A stretch of 64,000 nucleotides of DNA from the NCBI GenBank assembly GCA_024403855.1, contig JAKSRC010000003.1, positions 62,001 through 126,000 of the forward strand. Reading direction: 5' to 3'. Below are positions 52,369 through 59,923 of the stretch, piece after piece. Position numbers and translations under genes: made by a program. The notes under the pieces are model-generated. The model saw only the letters and a program-made list of their open reading frames with translations, searched no databases and was not told where the DNA came from. Origin of the DNA: Saccharofermentans sp. GTDB taxonomy: Bacteria > Bacillota > Clostridia > Saccharofermentanales > Saccharofermentanaceae. Position 1 is the first letter of the stretch; each line of letters opens with the position of its first letter.

Positions 52369-53748
52369 TTATTCCTGTCCCGGCTGTTCCAAACCTGAAG
52401 TGAGAAGCTTAACTGCTATAGCGCACTCGATTCTCTTGCGGAAAATGTCGCAACCCATCTCATAGATGCCATTAATATCGCCTGAAGCGTGATATGCATT
52501 TGCAGCACATCCGCCGGAGCAGTAAAGCTTAGCCCAGCAGTTTTCGCATTCGGGACGGCTATAGGCATTGCAACGGCTGAACTTATCCTGAAGGTCGAGG
52601 TTTGTTACTCCGTCGTAAATCGATCCCATCTTGTATGCGTCATCACCAACGAACTGGTGGCAAGGGTAGAGGTCACCCCATGGAGTTACAGCAAGATACT
52701 CTGTACCTGATCCACAACCTGCAATTCTCTTATAGATGCAGGGGCCGCATGTAAGGTCGAGCATATAGTGGTAGAAAGTAAAAGGTCTGCCTTCGTTATA
52801 ACGTGCGACCATAAGTCTCGCGAGTTCCTCGTACTGCTCGAAAATAACAGGGAGGTCCTCATTTGTAATAGCAGAAGGGCTTGAAGGGTCGGTTACTACC
52901 GGCTCCATTGAAAGCTCGGAAAAACCAAGATCCAACATCTGCTTAATATCATTTACAAAATCTGTATTAAAGTGCGTAAAAGTGCCGCGCATATAGTAGC
53001 TGCGGTCGCCACGCTTTTCGACGAATTTCTGGAAATTGGGAACGATTCTGTCGTAAGAACCATTACCTGCATAATCGACTCTGAAACGGTCATTGACTTC
53101 TTTACGGCCGTCTAAAGAAAGAACGACGTTGTGTATTTCACGGTTGCAGAATTCAGTAACCTCGTCATCCAAAAGAACACCGTTGGTTGTAAGTGTAAAA
53201 CGGATATTCTTGTTGTGGAGCTTCTCCTGTTCGCGTCCGTATGCAACGAGCTGCTTTACAACATCCCAGTTCATAAGGGGCTCACCGCCGAAGAAGTCGA
53301 TATCAAGATTCTTGTGGAATCCGGAATTCTCGATAAGGAAATCGATTGCACGCTTACCTACTTCATAGCTCATTATCGCGCGCTCACCGTGGTATTTACC
53401 CTGGCTTGCAAAACAATAGGAACAATTGAGATTGCAGGTGTGTGCTACGTGAAGGCACAAAGCCTTGATCTTGATGTTCTTCTTACGAAAATCCTTTGCC
53501 AGACTGGCATATTTATCAGGAGCGTAGAGTTTTCCGGCTGTTTTCAAATCGTCGATATCGGCAATGCATTCTTCGGCGTCTTCTCGTGAGATGCCGTGCT
53601 TTTCGATAGCTTTGGAAATAACATCCTCGGCAGATTCTGTCTCATACCATTGAATCATGTCATAAGCGACAGGATCAACCATATGAATAGAACCCGAATA
53701 GCAGTCGAGTACGATGTTAAGACCTTCAAATTGATAGCAGTGGATCAT
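52369..53748 (-). CDS. scfB: SCIFF thioether maturase (radical SAM/SPASM)
   Basis: This 459-residue enzyme forms Cys-to-Thr (or similar) thioether cross-links in the SCIFF peptide encoded just upstream. The N-terminal 90 residues look like the peptide-recognition (RRE) domain; the radical SAM motif is CNLNCSYC (near residue 104), with FFGGEPLMNW for SAM binding; and the SPASM region has CGPCIYKRIAGCGSGTEYLAV, LYPCHQFVG, CENCWAKLYCSGGC and a late GCDIF cysteine. All are expected for the six-cysteine-in-forty-five maturases universal in Clostridia. Start ATG 53748 follows CAGGAGTTT. It is transcribed after the peptide gene through an intergenic terminator, so less enzyme than peptide is made. 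Confidence 0.96.
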   Translation of the reverse strand: MIHCYQFEGLNIVLDCYSGSIHMVDPVAYDMIQWYETESAEDVISKAIEKHGISREDAEECIADIDDLKTAGKLYAPDKYASLAKDFRKKNIKIKALCLHVAHTCNLNCSYCFASQGKYHGERAIMSYEVGKRAIDFLIENSGFHKNLDIDFFGGEPLMNWDVVKQLVAYGREQEKLHNKNIRFTLTTNGVLLDDEVTEFCNREIHNVVLSLDGRKEVNDRFRVDYAGNGSYDRIVPNFQKFVEKRGDRSYYMRGTFTHFNTDFVNDIKQMLDLGFSELSMEPVVTDPSSPSAITNEDLPVIFEQYEELARLMVARYNEGRPFTFYHYMLDLTCGPCIYKRIAGCGSGTEYLAVTPWGDLYPCHQFVGDDAYKMGSIYDGVTNLDLQDKFSRCNAYSRPECENCWAKLYCSGGCAANAYHASGDINGIYEMGCDIFRKRIECAIAVKLLTSGLEQPGQE

Positions 53749-53766
53749 AGAAACTCCTGATTACAT

Positions 53767-53797
53767 AAAAAAAGGTCCCACGTAAAATGAGACCTTT
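53767..53797 (-). terminator. Attenuator between SCIFF peptide and maturase genes
   Basis: On the minus strand AAAGGTCTCA pairs with TGGGACCTTT (one wobble) around TTTTACG, followed by four further T for a run of seven. It lies 21 bases after the peptide stop and about 19 before the maturase start, so it should let through only part of the transcripts. Confidence 0.88.
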
Positions 53798-53818
53798 GAC
53801 GTTAAAGATAAATCTTGC

Positions 53819-53965
53819 TTATTTAGAAAGCTTCTCGCAAGGCTGGTTTGCAACACCGCAAGATGTCTTGCAAGCAGACTGGCAAGATGTCTGGCACTCG
53901 CCGCATCCGCCTTCCTTAGCTGACTTCTCGAGATCTCTTGTCTCAACAGTAACGATTCTTGTCAT
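53819..53965 (-). CDS. scfA: SCIFF precursor peptide
   Basis: This 48-residue peptide, too short for routine gene calls, is the six-cysteines-in-forty-five precursor. It starts MTRIVTVETRDLEKSAKEGG, and the core has cysteines at 21, 24, 28, 32, 36 and 43 in the pattern CGECQTSCQSACKTSC then VANQPCEKLSK. The thioether acceptors are expected among the Thr/Ser residues between cysteines. The N-terminal VETRDLEKSA segment is the conserved leader bound by the maturase. AGGGAGACTAATAAC before the ATG is a good ribosome site, and a near-consensus promoter lies directly upstream. The biological role of SCIFF in Clostridia is still unknown. Confidence 0.96.
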   Translation of the reverse strand: MTRIVTVETRDLEKSAKEGGCGECQTSCQSACKTSCGVANQPCEKLSK

Positions 53966-53997
53966 GTTATTAGTCTCCCTAGAAATTTGATATGAGA

Positions 53998-54026
53998 ATT
54001 ATACTTTGATGGACCTTTACAGTCAA
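53998..54026 (-). promoter_or_regulatory. Near-consensus promoter of the SCIFF operon
   Basis: On the minus strand TTGACT (54026-54021), a 17-bp spacer and TATAAT (54003-53998). The -35 hexamer overlaps the stop codon of the upstream decarboxylase gene. Confidence 0.88.
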
Positions 54027-55408
54027 GGCAAAACGGGTATCAGGCCCTTATAAGAACGTCCACCACCCATATGAAGGTTAATATCGCTTCTGGATAACAG
54101 TTTTACTGTATCTTCCGTGATAACTTCACCGGGCATAAGAAGTGGAATTCCGGGCGGATAACCATAGATAAATTCGCCTGCCACACGTCCTACGCAATAC
54201 TCTGCTTCAAGTTCTACAGCGCGAAGTCTGGAAATAGAAGCTTCCCTCAAAGTCATAGCGAATTTCGGGTATGGCCTTGATACGAAAGTCATGCCTGAAT
54301 CTTCGCTTTCGACAGCGTTATCAATCGTAATTACCGCATCGCAGAAACGCTTTACTGAATCTAATGTGTCGCCGATGCCTGTCATGGCAATCAGATGCGA
54401 AGGAAAGCTTGCTTCGCATTCGATATTGAAAGTTCCTCTTAACTGGTCGAAAAGGAAATCTCCATAGCCCATCAGTACAAACTTCGATCTCTCACGTACA
54501 GGAGCTTCCCAGAACTTAAAATTGCGGAGTCCTCTTAAATTTTCTTCTGCATAAGTGATGGCATCTTCCCACGGTTTTAAAAGTGTTGCGCCTTTTGAAT
54601 TAAGGCTTGAAAGGCATTTGGAAACACCACCCAAAAGAATGTAAGAAGGACTGGAAGTCTCAAAAATATCGATGCCTCTCCTTATAAGGGATTCTTCAAT
54701 TGGACAGCCATCATTAAGAAGCATAACTGCAGTCTGCGTTGGCGAAGAAAGAGTCTTGTGAAGGCTCTTTATCACGATGTCTCCCCGTGAATCAGCACCG
54801 AAAAATTCGTCGTCCAAACCTAAATGCGCACCGTGGGCACTGTCGGTGATGAGAAGTGCATCGTATTTTCTGGTAATACGGAAAATCTCTTCAGTATCGG
54901 ACTGGACACCCTCATAAGTGGGTGAAGTGATTACTACTATCTTTATCGAAGGGTCTCTTGCGAGAACCTTTTCGATATCGGAAGGTGCAACGGGCCCTGC
55001 GAAAGGAAGTGCTGTATCAAATGCAGGCATTAACGGAACTATACGGTTACCGGTAAGTTCGATTGCATTCCATACTGACAGATGACAATTCATGGCAGTA
55101 AGGATTTTCGCGCCGGGATAAAGAATCGACGCGCTCCATATAGCAGCGAGAATAAGGCCGGAAGATCCATTTACTGAAATGAATGCATTGCGGGCTTTCC
55201 ATATCTGTGCCGCACAGTCTTCCATATCCTTAAGTATGCCTGCGGGAGAATGAAGGTTGTCGAATCCACCTATCTCAGTGATGTCTTTTGTGAAGGCCTG
55301 AGATACGAAGTCAGGATTGCGCTTTCCGCCGGGCATATGCATCGGCAGAGGTTCGGTTCCGAGATAGAGTTTTAGAGCTGCTCCGAGCCTGTCGTTGTCA
55401 TATTTCAT
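54023..55408 (-). CDS. Orn/Lys/Arg decarboxylase-family PLP enzyme
   Basis: This 461-residue fold-type I PLP enzyme resembles the short Orn/Lys/Arg decarboxylases of Firmicutes (SpeA/YaaO type). The start PMHMPGGKRN, the helix after NGSSGLILAAIWS that holds the PLP phosphate, ITDSAHGAHLG with the ring-contacting Asp, and SLHKTLSSPTQTAVM with the Schiff-base lysine are all visible, as is the C-terminal GEFIYGYPPGIPLLMPGE. It would make a polyamine precursor (agmatine, cadaverine or putrescine); which one cannot be read. The ATG at 55408 follows AAAGGAAGGTATTCTTT. It lies just upstream of the SCIFF operon. Confidence 0.9.
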   Translation of the reverse strand: MKYDNDRLGAALKLYLGTEPLPMHMPGGKRNPDFVSQAFTKDITEIGGFDNLHSPAGILKDMEDCAAQIWKARNAFISVNGSSGLILAAIWSASILYPGAKILTAMNCHLSVWNAIELTGNRIVPLMPAFDTALPFAGPVAPSDIEKVLARDPSIKIVVITSPTYEGVQSDTEEIFRITRKYDALLITDSAHGAHLGLDDEFFGADSRGDIVIKSLHKTLSSPTQTAVMLLNDGCPIEESLIRRGIDIFETSSPSYILLGGVSKCLSSLNSKGATLLKPWEDAITYAEENLRGLRNFKFWEAPVRERSKFVLMGYGDFLFDQLRGTFNIECEASFPSHLIAMTGIGDTLDSVKRFCDAVITIDNAVESEDSGMTFVSRPYPKFAMTLREASISRLRAVELEAEYCVGRVAGEFIYGYPPGIPLLMPGEVITEDTVKLLSRSDINLHMGGGRSYKGLIPVLP

Positions 55409-55480
55409 AAAGAATACCTTCCTTTAATGTAAGTTATCACAAAAAGCAGGCTTAAAGAAGTTTACTTCGAATAATTCAAT

Positions 55481-55509
55481 AAAAAAGGCTGACCCTTATC
55501 GAGTCAGCC
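55481..55509 (-). terminator. Terminator of the zinc-ribbon gene
   Basis: On the minus strand AGGCTGACTC pairs with GGGTCAGCCT around GATAA (one wobble), followed by TTTTTT. Confidence 0.9.
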
Positions 55510-55534
55510 TGTGAAATCAGATTATGTCAATCGA

Positions 55535-56374
55535 TTAAGGATTGATGATTGTGAAGCTGTAACCTGATACAACATCAGCATCCTCATAGATTGTCTTCTG
55601 CATCTGGAGAGCAGTAGAGAGGAGGAGTGTATAAGGTGAGAGCTTGCCGCCCAAGAGGTCAACATCTGAAGCGTAGCTGATTGCCTGAGCTTCATCGTCT
55701 GAGAGCAACATGTACTGTGAAACGAGGAAGAGGGATCTTACGCCAACGTTCATGTGAACGAGCTTGCTGTTAACTGAGTAAGAAGGTGTGGAGCTTGATG
55801 AAGTTCCGGAAAGTCTGCTGCTGAATGAGAGACCCAATGTGGAAGTTGAACCAAGAGCGCTTGTCTCTTCCTGAATGAAGAGAGGCTTACCTTCGATACC
55901 TACCTTACCTACTTCGTGGAAGAGAGCGATGATGATTGCTGACTCTTCGTCGAGCTGAGGCATAATTGTATCCTTAATTCTCAAGAGCTGCTTAGCTACT
56001 GCAACGCTTCTAATAAGGAGGCCCTTCTCGCAAGCGAGGTTGCCCTTAACTTCAGCAGGAGCTGTGAGCCAAGATGTTCTGTTCTCGAGGAATTCGATGA
56101 AGTGGTCGAACTCTGTCTTTCTCTTAACGATAGCTGCCTTGAGCTGAGCGTAGAGGGTATCAACGTTATCCTTATTTACTTCGATCATAGGCATAATGCC
56201 TGCAACCTTATCGGACTTACCTGTAGCTGCTGCAGAAACTGCTGCTGCCTGAGGAGTAACTACCGCATCACTAGCGCCTGCCGTCTCCTCTTCGGATGTA
56301 AATGTAAACTTACACTTAGGGCATCTAATAGCCTGATTAGCAATGACCATGCCGCAATCGGGACATTTCTTCAT
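55535..56374 (-). CDS. Zinc-ribbon protein with degenerate HD-like domain
   Basis: This 279-residue cytoplasmic protein starts with a zinc ribbon (CPDCGMVI and CPKCKFTF), a disordered Ala/Thr linker (residues 28-65) and a helical domain. The domain looks like the small HD-hydrolase family of Firmicutes and their phages, which have LLEHS and LLHDLCK; here the blocks are GLLIRSVAVAK and ALFHEVGKVG, so the first metal His is Arg and the HD pair is HE. The later GH and H positions are also lost (LVHMNVGVRSLFLVSQYMLLSDDEA). It is probably a non-catalytic binding protein. ATG 56374 follows AGGAGGTCTTAATAT. Confidence 0.75.
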   Translation of the reverse strand: MKKCPDCGMVIANQAIRCPKCKFTFTSEEETAGASDAVVTPQAAAVSAAATGKSDKVAGIMPMIEVNKDNVDTLYAQLKAAIVKRKTEFDHFIEFLENRTSWLTAPAEVKGNLACEKGLLIRSVAVAKQLLRIKDTIMPQLDEESAIIIALFHEVGKVGIEGKPLFIQEETSALGSTSTLGLSFSSRLSGTSSSSTPSYSVNSKLVHMNVGVRSLFLVSQYMLLSDDEAQAISYASDVDLLGGKLSPYTLLLSTALQMQKTIYEDADVVSGYSFTIINP

Positions 56375-56526
56375 ATATTAAGACCTCCTGTATCGCGGAT
56401 AGAGAAAAACCCGCAAATGTAATGGTAGAAGTATTTTACAACGAGATTTATACATTATCAATAAGAAATCATTTAACTTTAGTAGGTTTTATAGCCATTT
56501 TTACCATCAATTAATATTTATTTATC
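56375..56526. other. Non-coding upstream region of the zinc-ribbon gene
   Basis: With the stretch to 56689 this gap is about 315 bases. This part is AT-rich and must hold the leftward promoter of the zinc-ribbon gene; no clear -35/-10 pair was picked out. Confidence 0.4.
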
Positions 56527-56561
56527 AAAAAAAAGACACTGACGAGGGGTGTCAGTGTCTT
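56527..56561 (-). terminator. Orphan terminator-like hairpin facing left
   Basis: AAGACACTGAC (56533-56543) pairs perfectly with GTCAGTGTCTT (56551-56561). The eight-base T-run is on the minus strand, yet no leftward gene lies upstream on that strand within the window near it. On the plus strand the stem is followed at once by AAGGAGGGTG and an ATG-AAG-TAA mini-ORF (56574-56582). Confidence 0.8.
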
Positions 56562-56689
56562 AAGGAGGGTGTTATGAAGTAAGGAACAATTACTTTGAAC
56601 AATCATATCTTACCATCCGGATTATTTACTTTAAGATTCAAAAAAGGCAAAATAGTGGCAGAAATCACACATTTTGGAGGAAAACTGAT

Positions 56690-56953
56690 TTGACGCTCGA
56701 AGGCAGGCTCTTTGTTGCCAACAGAATGACAGAAATAAGAGAAGTCACTACTGAGAATACAGACACTTCTTATTCCAGATGCCTCGAGAAGGCTTTGGTT
56801 GAGCTTTGCAAGCAGTTAGATATTCCTGTTCCTATGTGGATGAAGAAAAATACCAAAGAAATAGCTGCTTTCGGCCAGACGATCTTTTTTCGTGAACAGT
56901 ATACGGAGATTGTCAGGTTCGACAGATTCCAGATAAGGATTATCGAATCCTGA
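56690..56953 (+). CDS. Small conserved-looking protein of unknown function
   Basis: This 87-residue protein starts at TTG 56690, nine bases after TTGGAGG. The first half is helical (EKALVELCKQLDIPVPMWM) and the second reads KNTKEIAAFGQTIFFREQYTEIVRFDRFQIRI, probably two strands and a helix. No signal peptide or metal motif is present. Its stop overlaps the start of the flavoprotein gene by one base (TGATG), so the two are translated together and may work together. Confidence 0.7.
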   Translation: MTLEGRLFVANRMTEIREVTTENTDTSYSRCLEKALVELCKQLDIPVPMWMKKNTKEIAAFGQTIFFREQYTEIVRFDRFQIRIIES

Positions 56954-58191
56954 TGAGAAAGAGAGTAGGAATCATCGGTGGCGGAGCAGCGGGTTTATTT
57001 GCAGCCTGCCAGTTTAAACGACTTTCCTGTGACCTCGACGTTACTCTCATCGACAAAAATCCCATTCCAGGCAAAAAGTTGATTCTTACAGGCCATGGCC
57101 GCTGTAATATTACCAATCGCAAAACTCCTGAGAAACTTAAGAACTGCTATCACGAGGCAGGCAACTTTATTTACCCTGCACTGAAGGAGTTTTCTCCTGA
57201 AGATACGATATATTTTTTCGAAAACGAGCTGAATCTCAAGACAAAAGAAAAAGACAATAACAGAATTTTTCCTGTCTGCGACAGTGCAGTGGCAGTAAGG
57301 GACAGGCTGGTATCTTATATTTCTTCAGATGTTGCTGTGATTGGCGAAGCAAATGTTCAAAGCATTGAGAAAACGACAGATTTTGAAGTCGTTACTTCGA
57401 AAGGAACCTACAAATTCGATTATCTGATTCTGTCCTGTGGCGGAAGATCCTTCCCGAAAACAGGTTCTACCGGAGATTCCTATAGATTTGCCGAAAAACT
57501 CGGACACACTATTGTTCCAACAAGGGGTGCTCTTGCGCCTGTTAAAGCTGACGATGCTTCAGTCGGATTTTGCAGGAACTTAAGTGGTGTATCTGTAAAA
57601 GCTGGAGTATCTCTTTTCGAGAATGAAAAGAAAACTGCTTCTGCTGAAGGCGACATTCTATTTGCCGAATTTGGTCTTTCCGGTCCGGCGATAATGGAAA
57701 TATCAAGAGAAGTATCCGCGAGATTAGAAGGGAAGAACGCCTTTCTTGAAATTGACCTGATACCTTCAATGAGCGATGAAGATTTTTCAAAAGAACTTCA
57801 GAATCTGATCAATTCGCATCCCGACATGAAAATCGCGACGATTCTTTCGAAATTTGTTCCGGCTTCTGTCGCCGGTGAGATTACTCAAAGTGCCGGATGC
57901 GACGGTTTATATGCCCAGGGATTTACCAAAGAGAACAGGAAGAATCTCTGCCGTGAAACAAAGCATCTTAAGATAGGGTTATCTGAAGTTCCAGACATCA
58001 GGATTGCTTATGTCACAAGAGGCGGAGTTTCACTTAAAGAAGTCGACAGAAAGACTATGGGATCCAAAATCGTTCCTAATCTATACGTATTAGGTGAAGC
58101 ACTGGATATCGATGGTATCAGCGGCGGATTCAATCTCCAGGCGTGTATGAGCGAAGCCTATCTGGCAGCTAAAGATATCGCAAACAAATAA
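56953..58191 (+). CDS. BaiN/HI0933-family FAD-dependent oxidoreductase
   Basis: This 412-residue flavoprotein has the Rossmann start GIIGGGAAGLFAACQFK, the GHGRCNITN block near residue 50, LILSCGGRSFPKTGSTGD in the middle and GEALDIDGISGGFNLQ near the end, all typical of the HI0933/YhiN family. One member, BaiN, reduces bile-acid intermediates, but most have no known substrate. It is cytoplasmic. It is coupled to the 87-residue protein upstream and followed by a terminator. Confidence 0.92.
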   Translation: MRKRVGIIGGGAAGLFAACQFKRLSCDLDVTLIDKNPIPGKKLILTGHGRCNITNRKTPEKLKNCYHEAGNFIYPALKEFSPEDTIYFFENELNLKTKEKDNNRIFPVCDSAVAVRDRLVSYISSDVAVIGEANVQSIEKTTDFEVVTSKGTYKFDYLILSCGGRSFPKTGSTGDSYRFAEKLGHTIVPTRGALAPVKADDASVGFCRNLSGVSVKAGVSLFENEKKTASAEGDILFAEFGLSGPAIMEISREVSARLEGKNAFLEIDLIPSMSDEDFSKELQNLINSHPDMKIATILSKFVPASVAGEITQSAGCDGLYAQGFTKENRKNLCRETKHLKIGLSEVPDIRIAYVTRGGVSLKEVDRKTMGSKIVPNLYVLGEALDIDGISGGFNLQACMSEAYLAAKDIANK

Positions 58192-58193
58192 AA

Positions 58194-58228
58194 AGGTTTT
58201 GGAATTTGCTCCAAAACCCTTATATTGC
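58194..58228 (+). terminator. Terminator of the flavoprotein gene
   Basis: GGTTTTGGA pairs with TCCAAAACC across ATTTGC; a weak T-rich tail (CTTATATTGCTTTT) follows. It lies at the end of the convergent divIC gene too. Confidence 0.7.
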
Positions 58229-58249
58229 TTTTATCCTCAATCCGGGAGA

Positions 58250-58561
58250 TTAATTGTACTTGTCTGCTGTGACTCTGAAGATTACTTCGCCGGGATAAAC
58301 CATGTCGAGCTGGGTTCTGGCGACGCTTTCAACATATGCATCATCTTTTCCGAATTCTTCCTGTGCTCTTAACTGCTTGAGTTTGTCAGATAAAGCTTCT
58401 GACTGAGCAATGAGGGAAGAGTTCTCTGCCATAAGGCGCTCTTTCTGTCTGTTGATATTGGCATACTTGGTAATGCAAAGAATGGCAACAACAACACAGA
58501 CGATGCAGATCATTGCCGTCAAAAAGGATATTCCACCTGATTTGCGTCTGACTTTGCGCAA
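58250..58561 (-). CDS. divIC: DivIC/FtsB-type septum formation initiator
   Basis: This protein has 103 residues from TTG 58561, chosen because AGGAGGCATACC lies just before it; an in-frame ATG at 58618 falls inside a stable hairpin. A basic start (RKVRRKSGG), one membrane helix (about 11-32) and a coiled coil (RQKERLMAENSSLIAQ) are followed by DDAYVESVARTQLDMVYPGE, the conserved end of the family. It acts with FtsL and DivIB to recruit the septal cell wall machinery. The rqcP-divIC order is the usual one in Firmicutes. Confidence 0.9.
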   Translation of the reverse strand: MRKVRRKSGGISFLTAMICIVCVVVAILCITKYANINRQKERLMAENSSLIAQSEALSDKLKQLRAQEEFGKDDAYVESVARTQLDMVYPGEVIFRVTADKYN

Positions 58562-58602
58562 GGTATGCCTCCTGAAAGAATAATTTATATGGTTATTATT
58601 GC

Positions 58603-58637
58603 TTAACCCCGGGTGCAAAACAACAGCCCGGGGTTAA
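58603..58637 (-). promoter_or_regulatory. GC-rich hairpin between rqcP and divIC
   Basis: TTAACCCCGGG and CCCGGGGTTAA form a perfect 11-bp stem over a 13-nt loop. No T-run follows in the minus direction, so it may be a pause, processing or partial termination site ahead of divIC. Confidence 0.7.
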
Positions 58638-58681
58638 ACTTAAAGTACTTGTAATATAAGTGTCAAAAGTGTCAAATAACG

Positions 58682-58924
58682 TCATTCAAGAAGTTCATAC
58701 ATTGATGTCGCTTCTTCTTTCCTGACAGTCTCAGGCAGTGCCAGGACTCTGAAGGTAACTTCGCCACTTCCGAAAAGAATTGAGACAACATCGCCTACTT
58801 TGAGCTTTACCGAAGGTTTTGCCGGTTTACCGTTAACGGTTACACGTCCTGCCTGGCAAACATCATTGGCGACGGTTCTGCGCTTTATTACTCTGGATAA
58901 TTTAAGAAATTTATCAAGCCTCAT
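58682..58924 (-). CDS. rqcP: S4-domain RNA-binding protein RqcP (YabO)
   Basis: This 80-residue S4-domain protein begins MRLDKFLKLSRVIKRRTVAN and continues with AGRVTVNGKPAKPSVKLKVGD, matching RqcP, which binds stalled 50S subunits with RqcH during Ala-tail synthesis. Its position between recR and divIC agrees with the common Firmicutes arrangement near divIC. It overlaps the end of recR by 11 bp. Confidence 0.9.
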   Translation of the reverse strand: MRLDKFLKLSRVIKRRTVANDVCQAGRVTVNGKPAKPSVKLKVGDVVSILFGSGEVTFRVLALPETVRKEEATSMYELLE

Positions 58925-59537
58925 TATTATCTCCTGAAAGCATGACTCTGCCTTTCAATGCTGAAAGGAGTGTAAGGTCATCTGCATATTCGATATCAGA
59001 ACCCATAGGAAGACCTGAAGCAAGACGTGACACTTTGATTCCTGAAGGACCTACCATTCTGGAAAGATAGAGAGCTGTCGCATTGCCTTCAGCAGTCTGA
59101 TTCGTAGCAATGATGATCTCTGTGATTTCCGGGTGGTCAGAAAGACGCTTAATCAGATCCGGAATAGTCGTATCAGAAATGCTCATTGACTTCATAGGAT
59201 TGAAAACGCCATGAAGCACATGATAAAGGCCCTTGTACTCGTGCGCACGCTCGAAAGTAGATACATCTCTTGGAGATTCGACAACTAAAACAGTCGACTT
59301 ATCTCGCAGAGGATCTGAGCAGATAGGGCAGGGGTCTGAATCGGTAAAATTCTGACAACATGTGCATCTCTTTGTGGACTGTCTCGCAGCGCTTATTGAA
59401 GAAGTAAGCGCATCTGCATCCTTCTGGTCCATTGCCAAAATATGAAATGCCAAACGCTGAGCTGACTTTCCGCCAATACCGGGAAGACTGCTCAGCTGTG
59501 CTATAAGATTCTGAATTGAAGGTGAATATCTTGCCAT
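58914..59537 (-). CDS. recR: Recombination protein RecR
   Basis: This 207-residue protein has the helix-hairpin-helix LSSLPGIGGKSAQRLAFHIL, a four-cysteine zinc site (CTCCQNFTDSDPCPIC) and a Toprim domain with VVESPRDVSTFE and the C-terminal ASGLPMGSDIEYADDLTL. It clamps onto DNA with RecO/RecF during recombinational repair of gaps. The dnaX-ebfC-recR order is the conserved bacterial cluster; it starts 3 bp after the ebfC stop. Confidence 0.97.
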   Translation of the reverse strand: MARYSPSIQNLIAQLSSLPGIGGKSAQRLAFHILAMDQKDADALTSSISAARQSTKRCTCCQNFTDSDPCPICSDPLRDKSTVLVVESPRDVSTFERAHEYKGLYHVLHGVFNPMKSMSISDTTIPDLIKRLSDHPEITEIIIATNQTAEGNATALYLSRMVGPSGIKVSRLASGLPMGSDIEYADDLTLLSALKGRVMLSGDNNEA

Positions 59538-59539
59538 TA

Positions 59540-59884
59540 TCAGAAGGGCATCTTCATGCCGCCTGTGATAGCGCCGATACGCTCCTGGTTGGTCTTATCG
59601 ATCTGCTCCAAAGCCTGGTTGGTTGCAGCGATAATGAGGTCCTGGAGGCCTTCGATATCTTCAGGATCAACAACATCCTTTGAAATCTCGATGCTCTCAA
59701 CCTGGTGCTTACCTGTTACAACAACCTTAACGAGTTCGCCGCCGGCTGTGCCAGTAAAACGCATCTCCTGGATCTCAGCCTGAGCCATCTCGATCTGTCT
59801 CTGCATTCTCTGAGCCTGAGCTACTACCTGGCTCATGTTGCCGCCCATTCCCATTCCCATTCCGCCACGGAATCCTTTTGCCAT
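59540..59884 (-). CDS. ebfC: YbaB/EbfC nucleoid-associated protein
   Basis: This 114-residue DNA-binding protein has a Gly/Met-rich start (MAKGFRGGMGMGMGGN), a helix of Gln/Ala/Met residues and the conserved core FTGTAGGELVKVVVTGKHQVESIEI, then DPEDIEGLQDLIIAATNQAL. It forms dimers that bind DNA. The ATG follows TCGGAGGTAATTAAA, and it lies between dnaX and recR as usual. Confidence 0.95.
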   Translation of the reverse strand: MAKGFRGGMGMGMGGNMSQVVAQAQRMQRQIEMAQAEIQEMRFTGTAGGELVKVVVTGKHQVESIEISKDVVDPEDIEGLQDLIIAATNQALEQIDKTNQERIGAITGGMKMPF

Positions 59885-59923
59885 TTTAATTACCTCCGAA
59901 AAATATTCTAATCAATTATATAT

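Noticed and set aside
58562-58618. Longer DivIC starting at ATG 58618
   Set aside because: The start lies in the loop/stem of a strong hairpin without a ribosome site, while AGGAGG directly precedes TTG 58561.
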